Below, one piece after another: positions 12,635-24,589 of a DNA stretch of 64,000 bases. The stretch lies in contig NC_092809.1 in the NCBI RefSeq assembly GCF_040954645.1, positions 70,968,141 to 71,032,140 of the forward strand, read 5' to 3'. How positions within the stretch are numbered: position 1 is the stretch's first letter; each line of letters begins with the position of its first letter. The translations under genes and the position numbers were made by a program. Under the pieces are notes generated by a model. The model ran no database searches and was not told the DNA's origin. It saw nothing but the letters and a program-made list of their open reading frames with translations. Source of the stretch: Diabrotica undecimpunctata. Its lineage: Eukaryota > Arthropoda > Insecta > Coleoptera > Chrysomelidae.

Positions 12635-12951
12635 CAGTTAAATTTTTATCTTCACGGTATATTATATGCATTCTAGTTCTGGTGTCTCTAAATTTCTTAG
12701 CCAGTCCAAAATCGATCAAGAATAATTTGTTGCAATGACGGCCGATGCCCATGAGGAAGTTATCCGGCTTTATATCACGATGTATGAATGATTTGCAATG
12801 GACAAATTCTATACGAGTGATCATTTGATCTGCCAACATGAGTACGGTTTTAATGGTGAATCTGCGGGTACAAAAATTGAAGAGGTCTTCCAACGACGGA
12901 CCGAGCAGGTCCATAACAAGGACATTATATTCTTTTTCTTGTCCATAATAT
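12635..12951 (-). CDS. CkIalpha: Casein kinase I alpha, coding exon 3 (catalytic core)
   Basis: This 317-bp exon completes Arg86 and encodes residues 87-191 of the kinase. It starts [20 protein letters not shown], contains the CK1 signature LEDLFNFC, the catalytic loop [10 protein letters not shown] (Asp145) and the metal-binding DFG (Asp166), and ends REDKNLT plus one base. Boundaries are an acceptor TTACAG and a donor GTAAGT on the minus strand. The phases are 2 on entry and 1 on exit, which fit exon 2 and the expected next residue. No stop or frameshift is present. CK1 alpha is a constitutive Ser/Thr kinase that phosphorylates beta-catenin/Armadillo and Ci in Wnt and Hedgehog signalling. 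The next exon is not in the window. The neighbours on both sides are transposons. Confidence 0.97.
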
Positions 12952-12954
12952 CTG

Positions 12955-13826
12955 TAACAAAAAAAATTAATGATGACATTTATTATTTTAATTGAATTTT
13001 AAAAATACTATTTCATTATGTCTGAATCTTTGTTACATCTGAATTTTTAACCAATTATTCTTGAGAATATTATTATAATAAATTATAAATCTTTAGTTTC
13101 GGCATCTACACTGGAAGTATGAAAACTGTTTTATAATGTGATTTAACATATTAGCAAGCTAAAGAGACAAAAATGCTAATTATGTAGTAAATCATATAAG
13201 CGTACATAATGTAGTTACGAGGAAATCCAACCAACCTGGCTAGCCCAGATATAGAACAATTCATACATTGATATAACCATGCCAAAGCTTCCTTAACAAC
13301 TATCACCAATACGTGGAAGGCGTCGATCAGCTGAGCTTGATCAATGTATGCATATTAACGTACTTATATAAATACAAAGAAGTGACTCTGAAAGTTACTA
13401 CTTTATGACTTGAAATAGGAGAATAGGCTACATATGTTTATTAACGGATGAAACTAACCAGATTGAGAATATATATCTAGATTTGAATCCTAAGAGATAT
13501 AGAACTAACGAAACGTCAGAAATAAGGCGATAACAACTGATAAGAACATTTTCCAGTATTCGACGAAATTGATAGTCCCAGATTATGTAAGGCATGTAAA
13601 TTGTGGGAAAGAAATAAAATAAAATGCGAAATGTATGCTTGTCGCGAGTGAAATCGTGTTTGAAAGACTATACAAGTAGTACCCTTAACACCAGTTATAA
13701 AATTTTGAGTTTTATTGAAAATAACTATTGCTTTTTAGCATCAGACACGAATATGCGTTAATGTTCCATAAGCCCGGAGTCATAGATGTGAAATTGTTAC
13801 ATTTTTTAGATATTCTCTAGTCTTTA
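12955..13826. other. No gene recognised
   Basis: Intronic AT-rich sequence. No convincing open frame, terminal repeat or family motif. Confidence 0.6.
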
Positions 13827-13828
13827 TA

Positions 13829-15252
13829 CAGAGTGGCCCAAAAGTCTGGAACCGGCCAATTATCTCGTATATTGCTAGTCATAATTGTACAAAATTTGAG
13901 GTATGCCTATTTTGGGATACGGAGATTTCATATTTGATATTTGCAATGTTGACAGATTTGCCGTTTCTCTTATACTATTAGTAACTTTGGCTTTTCAAAT
14001 TCATCACCCTGTATATTCAGTCATTATTGGAATCTCCTATGTAATACGAGTTCAACCATATGTAACACTTATGATTTTATGTAGTCTGGAAGGTCTTAAA
14101 TACATAAAACAGAAGTCTGGCAACGCCTAATTGTCTCAATAAATTTTTATAATACCAACTATTTTAAACTACATTAAAACGTAACAATTGATAGATTCCA
14201 ATATTTTTTAACATAATGGTTACTTTAAAAGTGTTCAAAATGTGCTCCATTTGTGAGTAGACAGTACCCTAATCGATGGTAGAATGCTTCTACCACATTT
14301 CTCCTTGATTGTCTAGAAATTATTCGAGATGCATCGATAATTCGTTGCCTTAGCTCTGCAAGACTTGCTGGTTTAGTTTTGTAAACTGAATTTTTCAAGT
14401 ATCCACAATAAAAATAATCTTTAGAAATAAAATCAGGTGAACGTGGAGGCCATTCAATTCTACCACGTCTAACAATCCATCCTCCGGGAAATATCTCATC
14501 TAAATAACGCCGCACTTTTACGTAAGATTCAAGAACGACCTACATCATGTATTTGTGCAACCCTGCATGAGGATGTATGTGGATCTTCAACATTCATCAG
14601 TGATTCATAACTCTTTTCGGTCTAACTGATCGGTATCTATCTTTTACTTTTTCAGATTCCTCAGATCGCTTTACAGTTTTTTGTACCGTCGCCTTATGAA
14701 TAGGAGAACGGTTTGGGAAAGTATCATTGAACAAGTTGGCTACTTCACAATAAGATATTTTTCTGTCACCGTACCCTCTCATCATTAGAATAGTAATTCG
14801 TTATTTTTCGTTAAGAGCCATTTTAGAGAAGCAATTTATCTTTCAGAACTTTTCAAAACACAACTACTGTCAGTTTTAGTTAATAATGTAAATGGTGAAC
14901 AAATGTCAAAATCATAGCATTCTACATTTAAATATTTAAATTTATTAAAATCTACATATTTTGCACTGTTTTATTTATTTAAGACCTTCCAGACTACATA
15001 AAATCATAAGTGTTACATAATGGTTGATCTCTTATTGAATAGGAGATTCCAATAATGACTGAATAAATAGGATAATAAATCTGAAAACCCAAAATTACTA
15101 ATAATATAAGAGAAACGGCAAATCTGGCAACATTGCAAATATCAAATATGGAATATCCGTATCCCAAAATAGGTGTACCTCACATTTTTTGTAAAATTAT
15201 AACTAGCAATTTACGAGATAATTGGTCATTTCCAGACTTGTGGGCCACTTTG
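13829..15252 (-). mobile_element. DD41D mariner-like element with very long TIRs, 1424 bp
   Basis: The ends begin CAGAGTGGCCCA and CAAAGTGGCCCA, and inverted similarity continues for about 280 bp (13829-14110 against about 14968-15252). TA flanks each side (13827-13828, 15253-15254). Between the repeats the minus strand holds two pieces of a mariner-like transposase. One is an N-terminal helix-turn-helix (14597-14785: EVANLFNDTFPNRSP...ATVQKTVKR). The other is a C-terminal piece (14225-14515: RIEWPPRSPDF, KDYFYCGYLKN). The middle of the catalytic domain, including the second Asp, is deleted. An internal echo of the end sequence (GTCTGGCAACGCC near 14116) suggests the original short terminus was buried when the repeats grew. 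Confidence 0.9.
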
Positions 15253-16330
15253 TATATAAAAACGAGCAAGAAAAAATAATCATTTTCGCAAAACCAAATT
15301 CGGGCTTTAACTCTTTCAACGACAGTGCTACCCATAATGTATCATCTGACAAAATAACCTCAGTGTGCAGCTGTACACATTTTGTACTTTTCAAAAGTCT
15401 ATAGCAATCTGGGCACTGGGCAGTGCTTGAAAATTAAAACCACAGCATTAGTAGATTCTTATTAAGTATTGCCTCTCACCCAAAGATGGCAGAGATACCG
15501 TCATTATTTCGTAATATATTTTTGACGACAGACACGTGTTAGTACACGAGAAGATGTGTTAGTATTCGATTTTCTTTTAGTGAGCTCATTTTGCATTCAA
15601 AAAGTGTTTACTAATTTTTAATTTAATAACTTTTGTTTTTTATGTTTATATGTGTTGTCAACGAATTACAAAGATTTTTTTTTAATTGGCATAGACTATA
15701 AGATTTTTATTGATATTCAAAATTGGTACTACCGCCCATTTTTTGACTTTTTTTATTTGTAAATACTGAAAATGAATCGCAAAAATAGACTTGACCTTTC
15801 AAACCAATCGATGTGACTGAAGATAAGTTACAAAATGAATATTTGGAAAATGATTTACAATATTTAAATATTTCTTCTGATTCAAATTCTGAAATTAGTA
15901 CTGATGAGTGCAGCCCTGGTGAAAAAAATGTTATGGTTCAAGAAGTGGAAGTACCACATGTCAAAAAATGTATTTAATATTTAGGAGTTAAAATCAGTTA
16001 TCTAGGAGCATTTGTAATGATAATAAGACGTCTACTCAAGTGTAATGTCCTTTGATACTGTAAACGCCACATAGGAAGATAAAACCTCGCGAATGTGGCG
16101 TGTGCCGACTGTATCCGAAGAGGTGGACAGTGGCGTAATTATGTTTTTTGTATAATTAATGGCACTGAACAGTTACCGCTGTTCTACTGACGGCGTGGCT
16201 AAATATGTAAACAAGACGCTCGGATCAATCGGTACGAAAATAAGGATTTGCGCTGGATCTTCGTAACTGGCGTCTACTGTAGACCAATTGATGGACCTAA
16301 TTATACAAGGGCGCCTCGATAAGTACTTAG
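15253..16330 (+). other. No gene recognised; short acidic open stretch at about 15808-15975
   Basis: Mostly featureless AT-rich DNA. From about 15808 the plus strand is open for about 55 residues with an acidic Ser-rich character (NISSDSNSEISTDECSPGEK), ending at a TAA. An ATG at 15771 lies in a frame one step away. Such acidic stretches open the ORFs of piggyBac-type and DUF7869-type elements, but this is too short to assign. Confidence 0.4.
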
Positions 16331-17516
16331 CCTCACCGTCGGATGGCGCCACCATCTTAAAAGAAATTTACTATCTGTAGTAGTACATTCTTTATTGTAC
16401 TACATTCTCGTAGACAGCTACTGTTAAAATTTCAGCCAAATCGGAATCGTAATATTGTTTTGACCGCGTGTGAAAGCGGGCGTGTCCGCGGATTTTAGAA
16501 AAATGGAAAAAGAGCAATATAGGTAGGTGATTCGATTCTTTTGAAGGAAAATCGCGCATGGATGCTGTATACCGTGATTCTTCTCCTTCGATGGAGACCG
16601 TCAGAAATTGTTTTAATGAGTTTTAACGTGGTTGCAAGTCGGTTTTTGAGAACCACGCCCAATGTGTGATTGAACAACCGATTGGGTGAGCGAGATAGCT
16701 GAAACAGTAGGCATCTCGAAAAGACCGCGTGGATCACATCCTGCATGACAATTTGGGTATAACAAAGCTGTCGCGCGATGGATGCTGCGTTTGCTCGCTG
16801 AGGACAACAAACGCAACCGTGAGACCACTTCAGAGCAGTGTTTCACGCTGTTTTTGAATCAAAAGGAGTTTCTACGTTTCGTGACCGTCGACGAAACACT
16901 GATCCACTGGTACACACCAGAGACCAAGGAATAGCTTAAACAGTGGAGTTCACCCGGCAAACGTGCTCCGAAGAAGGCAAAGGCTGTCCTATCGACCAGA
17001 AAGATGATGCCCACCGTTTTCTGGGACTCAAAAGGTGTGATCTACATCGACTACCTGGAGAAGGGTAAAACGGTCACAGGACCCTACTATGCTAAATTAT
17101 TTGGCCGATTCAACGCAGAATTGCATAAAAAATTGCCCCATTTGGTGAAAACAAGTGCTCTACCAACATGACAATGCACCGGCTCACACCTCACAAATTG
17201 GACTACGAACTGCTGTCCTATCCACCGTATTTTCCAGATTTGTCCCCTTGCGACTTCTTTCTGTTTCCAAAGTTAAAAAATCCCTCGCCGGGCAGAAATT
17301 TGAGTGGAATGAATAGGCCATCGTTGCTATTGCGGCCTACTTTTTTCAGATTTCGAGAAAACGTATTTTTGAGGCAGGTTAAAGAAGTTACAGCATCGCT
17401 CGGTCAAGTGTATTGAGCTAAGAGAAGACTATATCCAGAAATAAATCGCCAATTTTCCAAAATTTTTGGTTTTCTTTTTTAAGCTAAGTAATTATCGGAC
17501 CGCTCTCGTATATTAA
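16330..17516 (+). pseudogene. DD34D mariner (SETMAR-like group) transposase, degenerate
   Basis: Plus-strand pieces in order: a helix-turn-helix remnant (GISKRPRGSHPA region near 16710), WMLRLLAEDNKRNRETTSEQ, and FLRFVTVDETLIHWYTPETK with the first Asp (about 16886). Next are KKAKAVLSTRKMMPTVFWDS, then DYLEKGKTVTGPYYAKL, then HDNAPAHTS with the second Asp (17170-17172), and finally YPPYFPDLSPCDFFLFP with the third Asp (17252-17254). The nucleotide distance between the last two Asp codons is 82 rather than the 105 expected for DD34D. A deletion of about 23 bases therefore explains the frame change. The tail CIELREDYIQK marks the normal C-terminus. I could not place both terminal repeats. Confidence 0.85.
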
Positions 17517-17616
17517 AAATCTAAATGAAAATGATGCCCACTCGACCTAAAACATAAGTATACTCATACTAAAAATTTATCAAGCAACACAATAAGGATG
17601 TATTTGATTTATACAC

Positions 17617-18475
17617 ACTTTACACTAAATGATTTATCATGTGATTTGTCATATGATTTGGTCATAAAGTGAAATTTACATGTTTACACTGTGTGATTTG
17701 TCATATGATTTTGTCATAAGCACTGTCATGCGGCTCGTCATAGCTTGTCACAGGAGAATAGGACGGTACCTATTCCGCATGATAAAATCATATGATTTTT
17801 GGTAATAATACGGGTAACACCAACATATTTAAATATCGCGCCTTATTCTTGTGTCAATTCAGCGACATTTCCTTACCAAGAGACATCCTTACATTCCTTA
17901 TTATTTATTTATTTTTTGTTTGTTGCATTGATATTGAACCTATTATCTATGTGTGCTATTGTATCGTATTTTTCTTATATTATTTATTTAGTTTATTTTA
18001 TTCTTAGTTTAGTGTTTTATAGTCTTCTTAGTCATACTTTTAGTTTAGTTTCTTTATTATTTATTTTTAATTTGGTATAATATCAACACTAAATTCGATA
18101 TACCCTGTCCACGATTTCTTCGTAAGAGCCACCTGCAAGCCCAAAGGCGTCTGATCTTTTTCTTCTTACTGCTGTAATCTGTACGCAGTTGTTGCCGGCG
18201 TGTTATTATTAAAAGTCGGGAAGCCAATGCAATCAACGATTTATTTTCCATTATAATGGTTTAAAAATCTAATAGTTGATACCTATACTGTGTCTAATAT
18301 CTCTATGACCATAAACAAAAAGAAAAATCAAGAAAACCTCACTCATTGTCACTCATATCATAAGTCATAACTTATCATGCAGTGTAAACACGATTTTTTA
18401 AAACATCATAGAAACGAGGAATCATAACAAATCTCATATGATATTGTCATATGATAAAATCATGTAATGTAAAGT
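17617..18475 (-). mobile_element. Non-autonomous PIF/Harbinger-like element, about 860 bp
   Basis: Both ends carry ACTTTACA followed by repeats of a TGATTTTATCATATGA-like motif in inverted orientation. The minus strand at 18057-18251 encodes 64 residues containing KIRRLWACRWLLRRN, the Trp/Arg-rich start typical of HARBI1-type nuclease genes. No catalytic domain follows, so the copy probably retains one exon of its parent. Boundaries are by eye, and the 3-bp target duplication expected of this family is not resolved. Confidence 0.6.
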
Positions 18476-19840
18476 CTACTTTACAAACGAAAAGTATTGC
18501 CTTAAATAAATTGTGCATGTTGCCTACTTATGTACTGGACTAAAATTTCTTGTTCTCAAAGGCCATCGGCTAATAATATCACGTATTGGACGCGCAAAAG
18601 GTTTCATTGAAGGTGGTTCGCTAGAGTTTCAGTCGACATCAACCAATGAATGTCATAAGGAAATAACTGCATATGAATATTTTATACAAATCCTGTAATA
18701 TAATCGTTGCGGACGTCACATTCGCGAACAACAGAGAATCTTCGATAAACTTCGAAAAAATATAATACTAAAAACTGGTTATCGAAAAAGATATAAAATG
18801 GAGATAATATGCTGAAAAATGTGGGATGAAATTGCGTAGTTTGTTACCATATTACTCTAACTTAAATTATATCGACTTTATATGAACACAAATAAATGGC
18901 TATGTGAGCTTTTTCCCATGTCAATTGGCCCACGTATGGAATTTGCAGTTAATGGAGGTTAGCATAGACAAATCATAATCTACATACTTTTATAAATTCC
19001 CATATTAATCAAAATGACTTTTTTATCAATATTTAATAAAAACATTACCCTTATGATAAGTAATAAATTATGTTTAGGGTTAGAGAATTCAGTTTCCAAT
19101 GAACACTTGCACGGTTCGCTCTTAATTTAGTTCACTTGAGAGCGATTTTACATAATCACTCCCAAAATTTTATTGGTTTGGCCTAATTTAGTTAGTCTTG
19201 CCCTCCCCAAAAATTAATTACCTTAGGACTAACCTATAAAAAGAAATAATACAACTTGTTTGTCTGTTTTTAATCTCCAAGCAATATGATTTCAGACGTT
19301 GATATTTACGTTGTTTAAAGTTTTCTTTACTCACACATGTGCTAAGTTAATCATTCTCAGTTTTTAATTAATTGCAATATTGAGAGATCCTTTTTTTTTG
19401 TATAGAGTCCCACTAGCAATTCATTTCACACGTAAATTTTTTTTTAATATTCATTCAATAACAGGTTCTATACGGCCTCTGCCCGTTGTCATTCTGTTTT
19501 ATTTTGTCGGAAGACGACGGCTAGTTTTGCGATTAGAAAAAGGTCATACCAAATGCACCTGTTTTCGAAGTATTAGAGGACACTGACTAATGTCATCGAC
19601 CTGTTAAAGTGCGTAAATATTTTATTTTCACTATTTACGTTTAAGTTTTTTTGATTCATTCATATTTAGTTTTATTATTAAAAGTAATGTATTTTTCTGC
19701 GATAAAAGAACGTAATGTGTAATTCTTTTATATACTATATTTTAGCTTTACGTTTTTTTAAGAGATTATAGCCTTATATTATATTTATTTCCATTGATTC
19801 ATTTTTGAGACACTAAGAAATCATTAAATTTACTTATGGA
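18476..19840. other. No gene recognised
   Basis: AT-rich intronic sequence. A 61-residue plus-strand frame (18513-18698) has no family I recognise and looks random. Confidence 0.55.
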
Positions 19841-19844
19841 TGCC

Positions 19845-19980
19845 AATGTACCGAGGCAGCAATTGCAAGAAATATGGGATTCATGTACACCAGAATTTTG
19901 CAAGAACTTGGTAAAAACTACGCCTCGAAGAATTTTGGATGTAATTAAAAATAAAGGGGATATCTCTCACTTCTATGGCG
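19845..19980 (+). pseudogene. Tc1-like transposase C-terminal remnant
   Basis: The plus strand reads QEIWDSCTPEFCKNLVKTTP, followed by RRILDVIKNKGDISHF. This matches the Tc1-family ending in which '...MPRRI..VI..KG' follows the catalytic Glu region. Nothing of the catalytic domain remains upstream. Confidence 0.6.
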
Positions 19981-20640
19981 CTACAGCCCAAGTACGTCCC
20001 CCAGCATCCCTTTAGCTTGCTTCAAGTTGCTTTCAGTGGTAAACTTTCACTTTCTTTTGTTAATATTATATATATTCTATGCGTTTTTTCAATTTGTTGT
20101 TATTCTGTTAATTAATCGTGTCTATTAATTTAAAATATAATAAAATATAATTTCTAATATTATATAATTAGGGAAATCCAAAAATAAAACTCTGAAAATT
20201 ACCTTGGACTTTTGTTTTTGTTCTTTAAAATTTAATTTCTTTTCAATCTAACGTTGGGCCAAAGATGCCCCGACAAAGGGCTCGGATAGCTAGCTATAAT
20301 AAAACATTCAAAATGAAAGATTTTTGTGAACTTGAAGTGACTACTCTAACTATAGAAAATTGGAGAGCTACTTGGAATCATGTGATTAAAGAAGAAGAGA
20401 AACTATGGTTTTGTGATAACCTCATAGAATAGATTATAAAATAGCGATATTCCTAGACTCTTCCTATAACATTCATGTACGATTTTCTGAAAAACAAAGG
20501 TGAATATTGGAATTGCACTACATACATTGTTAGAGATTAATATTAAAGATTTATTGACATCTTTATTAGCTTATTAGCAATAGATTCTGAAGAGATCAGA
20601 ATTGCTTCATAACGGAATTGAATGTGTTCGCGTAAATTCT
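19981..20640. other. No gene recognised
   Basis: AT-rich sequence. A plus-strand stretch near 20310-20432 (FCELEVTTLTIENWRATWNH) faintly recalls C-terminal parts of pogo/jerky transposases, but I would not assign it. Confidence 0.45.
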
Positions 20641-20647
20641 AGAAGAA

Positions 20648-20692
20648 GCTTCTTCTTATTGTGCCTTCTTCTGAGAAAGGTTGGCGATAACT
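20648..20692 (-). mobile_element. 3' end of the same non-LTR family as at 4549 and 63278
   Basis: Read on the minus strand, this stretch contains ATCGCCAACCTTTC, AGAAGGCACAATAAG and AAGAAG. The same terminal sequence occurs at the ends of the fragments at 4549-4820, 41290-42092 and 63278-63571. It interrupts a Gypsy gag region. The 5' limit of the fragment is unclear. Confidence 0.55.
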
Positions 20693-20696
20693 TCTG

Positions 20697-21991
20697 TTTA
20701 AACGCTTTCCTATCTCTAAGGCCGACTCGTTCTAGTTTTCCTGATGGTGAGTTTCTTGATTTTATGGTCTTCGTTTTCTTATATGTAATACTTTTCATCA
20801 TATTAACGAGCTGGTTAAGTTTATCTTCATCGCCTTCCTCGTTTACAGTCCTAACTTTACTGTACCCGCCAGAGGCCTGCGTAGCTGACTCGTATTCGAG
20901 GGCCAATAAAATTAAAATAGCGATGATGATTTCCAACCTCCGATAGAAGAAGGAACCTAAAGAAGAATTCGAGGGCGGCGGATAAGACATCATCCAGCGT
21001 CTTGTGACGAGCTAATCGCAGTGTTCTCTGCACTTCATGATCACGAAAACCATCAATAAACGTTTGAACGGCCAACTTTTCCATCATGTCTTCGGGAGCT
21101 GTTGGATACGCATATCGTACTAATCTGGCAATATCTACTTCATATTCTTGAAGAGCCTCATCTCTCTTTTATCTTCGATTTTTAAGCTGCGACTGATATA
21201 CATGCTCCAAATGTTCGTGGCCATATCGCATATTTAACCTCTTCTTAAGTTGTTCGAAATCATCCGTCTCCTCTAGGGCTATTGTCTGAAGCACATCTAA
21301 GGCATCTCCTCGAAGAAAGATAGTCAGGTTTACACCCTTTTCTTTTTCAGACCATCCATTCGCTCTTGCAGCTGATTCGAACTGTTTCATGTAGTTGTTC
21401 CATGACGATTTTCCGTCGAAAGTTGGGACTTTAACATGAACAAAACCTCTAGTTCCTTCAAATTTTGGCTTGTTTCCAACTTACATTTTGTCTCGTCTTC
21501 TTTTGTCTCTACTGTAATTGGATTGTTTCCTCTCTCTCTCTGTCCCTGTTTCCTCCATCTTCCTTTCCATCTCTTTCATCTTTTCTTCGAAGGCCAACTT
21601 ATTGGCAGCAACTTGGTTTTTTAACGAAGATATTCAATCGTCGAGGGCAGACATCTCAGAAGTGACTTTAGAGATGTTAGCAGAAACTTTGCTTTCCAGA
21701 GAAGAAATCTCGTTAGAAACTTTGTTTTCTAAAGAAGCGAAACTTTATTCTCTAATGATGCGATGTCACCAGAAACTTTGGCTACATCACCAGAAACTTT
21801 CGAAATCGAAATCGACGAGATGACAGCAGCATGTTTGTCTTCAAATATATAAGTTTCTGGGTCTAAACCCTCTTCATCCAAAGCGTTCTTTAGTCGTTGG
21901 ACTAAATCAGCTTTTTTTCCAGTAGAAGCTAATTCTCTGTCCTCGAGATGTCTTCTTAAATTCGTAACTGTGAGCTCATAAATCGTAGACA
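20697..21991 (-). pseudogene. Gypsy-type retrotransposon Gag with N-terminal SAP motif
   Basis: Minus-strand frames in order: an N-terminal 89-residue segment (21998-21729) with a SAP-like DNA-binding motif (TVTNLRRHLEDRELASTGKK), then a predicted coiled Ser/Val repeat (SISKVSGDVAKVSGDIA). Next is the central gag block FLRGDALDVLQTI with NMRYGHEHLEHVYQSQLKNR (21390-21169). The block AVQTFIDGFRDHEVQRTLRL (21087 onwards) and LEYESATQASGGYSKVR follow. The blocks are in the right order but in different frames. Gag packages element RNA, and here there is no pol downstream. The 5' LTR and primer-binding site lie immediately to the right (22010-22440). Confidence 0.85.
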
Positions 21992-22009
21992 TTTTCACTA
22001 TTTATTTAA

Positions 22010-22440
22010 AAGTTCCACTTTTGACACCAATGAACTGTTTTTATAAGTCTAATTTATTATCTTTATTTATTATTAACTGTTCTAACACTTAATTTATTAA
22101 AGTCTTTATTTAATTTATATAATATACAATATTACACTTATCACTAAAAACTCAGAACACAACTACTTTAATTTATATTATTTATTTACAATATTTATTT
22201 TCAGACTATTTACACTAATCTATTTCCGCGTTACAATTCGACGACTCGATACCATTATTCCGACTAACCGTTTTCAATAAAAATATCCTCTATATATATT
22301 AAATAGCCGTTAGTCCAGAGTTCCGTAGAATTTTGGCCGGCGACCCTTGAACTCTCTCGAACAGCATGGAAAGAAGACCTCTAGAAGGAGAAGTTTTATC
22401 GTAGGGGAAACTACTAGAAAAATACTTATTGGAAAAACAT
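22010..22440 (-). repeat. Gypsy 5' LTR and primer-binding site
   Basis: Upstream of gag on the minus strand is TTGGTGTCAAAAGTGGAAC, a primer-binding site typical of one branch of Gypsy elements. It directly follows a CA that would end the LTR near 22031. The LTR carries a TATATATA stretch and several AATAAA signals, as in insect Gypsy LTRs. The outer boundary near 22440 is uncertain. The matching 3' LTR is not in the window. Confidence 0.6.
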
Positions 22441-22865
22441 GTTTACAGTTTAGGTATGAGTCATATTTATCGTAAGTTATCTTAGAGTCGTCTGCTTAAT
22501 AAATGATTTTTATTTGTTTTCTAACCAGCTCACATTCTTGTCTTGTATTTTTAGTTTTTCTATCATTTTGTCCATTATTAATATTATAGAATAGTGGGCT
22601 TAAACTACCTCCCGGATAGTCGAATTCCCGAGTTGATATCTACTTCCGTTGTTAATTCATTTTGAACTTTAATTTTAGTTTTCTTTTTTGTATTAATGTC
22701 TTTAATTACTTTGGTCTTCTGCTTCTATATAAGATTGTAAAGTTATTTTATATAGTTCTCCTCTTAAAAAGTCTCTTAAAGGTTTTTTTTGGGCTCCATA
22801 TAAGTTGGGTTCCATTTATCTGGTAGATCGTGTCCAATATTCTCTTTTTATACTACTTATAGTCC

Positions 22866-23726
22866 AAGATCCCAGAGCGATCAGACATAACTTATTTTCA
22901 CATAGATGAAACCTTAGAGTCTGCGTAGTGTCTCGTGTGGTTTGAATACCTGCGTATTTATGAAACTTGCTGAGTGACAGCTGGGCAGGTACCAGGTGAG
23001 AAAGGTAACTAAAAATAAGAGCTATTTAACTTAAATTTACATAACTGATTTTTATACATATTTTGTAGAATATTATTTTGAAAATACTGTAATAAGTGTC
23101 AGACACTTGTCATGGACCAGAACTTTTGTAAGACGCTTTAAAGCTCCACTAAAATTAAATGAACTTTACTTACTTTTACATGTCTGATTTTAAAATATGT
23201 TATTAATGGAACTATAATAAAGTTATATTTAATCAGTCAAACAAATTAAAATGACCAAACATCCCTCAAACACAAAAATTGGTTAACCAGAAGTATGAGC
23301 GCGAGAGTGCTGTGCGCATGAGCCTCAGAGTAAAAAATTCAAATACATTAAGAATACTTACTGTTTTCGATCCGATTAAATATTTTTGCATCTCTATTTA
23401 AAAATCAGACATGTAAAAGTAAGTAAAGTTCATTTAATTTTAGTGGAGCTTTAAAGCGTCTGACAAAAGTTCTGGTCCATGACAAGTGTCTGACTCTTAT
23501 TACAGTATTTTCAAAATAATATTCTACAAAATATGTATAAAAATCAGTTATGTAAATTTAAGTTAAATAGCTCTTATTTTTAGTTACCGTTCTCACCTGG
23601 TACCTGCCCAGGTGTCACTCTGCAAGTTTCATAAATACGCAGGTATTCAAAGCTCACAAGACGCTACTCAGACTCTAAGGTTTCATCTGTGTGAAAATAA
23701 GTTATGTCTGATCGCTCTGGGATCTT
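22866..23726. repeat. Foldback element, 861 bp, arms of about 330 bp
   Basis: The left arm from 22866 (AAGATCCCAGAGCGATCAGA) reappears inverted, ending at 23726. Similarity continues inwards to about 23190 on the left and 23395 on the right with scattered differences. The roughly 200-bp centre is unique, and no protein is encoded. This is the structure of a non-autonomous foldback or long-TIR MITE. No clear target duplication was found. Confidence 0.92.
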
Positions 23727-24575
23727 ACTCTATTATCTCTTTGTATTGTTGTTATAGTTGTTTTTTTTGTTACTGCAGTATCGTAGGTATGCTTTCCTCT
23801 TCTCGTATGCTAAATATTTGATTTCGGTGTATGGTTTGGATGTATTTTTGCCTTAAAATAATTTTTCTTGACTCCTAAGTTCATATATGATTAATTTTAT
23901 TTAATTCTTACGTGGTTTTTGACCAGTTAATTAAAACTGTAAATAAAATTTATTATTGAAGTCTGTTGACAAACAAAAGCACTTCTCTGTAATGTAAAAT
24001 TGCAACGTGACAATACTAGCGTGTACGATGTTGTCTGAGTTCGACGACCCTTCAAACTGGGCGAGTTTCATTATTTATACTTACAGCGCAACATCTCGTG
24101 ACGTTTTCTAAAATTTCGAAGTTTTTTGACCGCTTTACCTTTCATTATATTAATTAAACCATTTGATGTAGTTATTAAGATACTATGTTTTGATGATCAG
24201 CCAGAAATGTCTCGTGATAATTTAGTAATTTAAGTTAAAAGGCACAATAAGCTTTTTTTCTTTTGGAATATACTCGACTCATAATAAAACAGCAGTTAAT
24301 GTACAATAAAAACTTGAATTTTAAATAATAAGAGGTAGTCAAAATATTTTCGTATACCTACACTTTTTCGTGAACCACTTGTCATATTTTGTTGCATACA
24401 AATAAAGAACTATATTATTTTGATTTACGTTTTATTCCCCGATTAAAAAATTTATGTTCCATCTTTTTCTCTCGTGCGTCCCTATAATTTCATTAACTTA
24501 TTGTTGTTCAAAGACTTCGTTATCTTTACTATTTCAATTTTTACTCGTTTATTGCGATATACATTGGGGAGTCTC
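23727..24575. other. No gene recognised
   Basis: AT-rich intronic DNA without recognisable motifs. It is followed by four tandem CAATC units at 24580-24599. Confidence 0.55.
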
Positions 24576-24589
24576 AGAACAATCCAATC

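Noticed and set aside
12526..12995. Plus-strand open frames over kinase exon 3
   Set aside because: They are antisense to a strongly conserved CK1 exon and have no family resemblance.
20602..21000. Plus-strand frame with apparent hydrophobic segments that could suggest a membrane protein
   Set aside because: It is antisense to the Gypsy gag region, which explains the composition.
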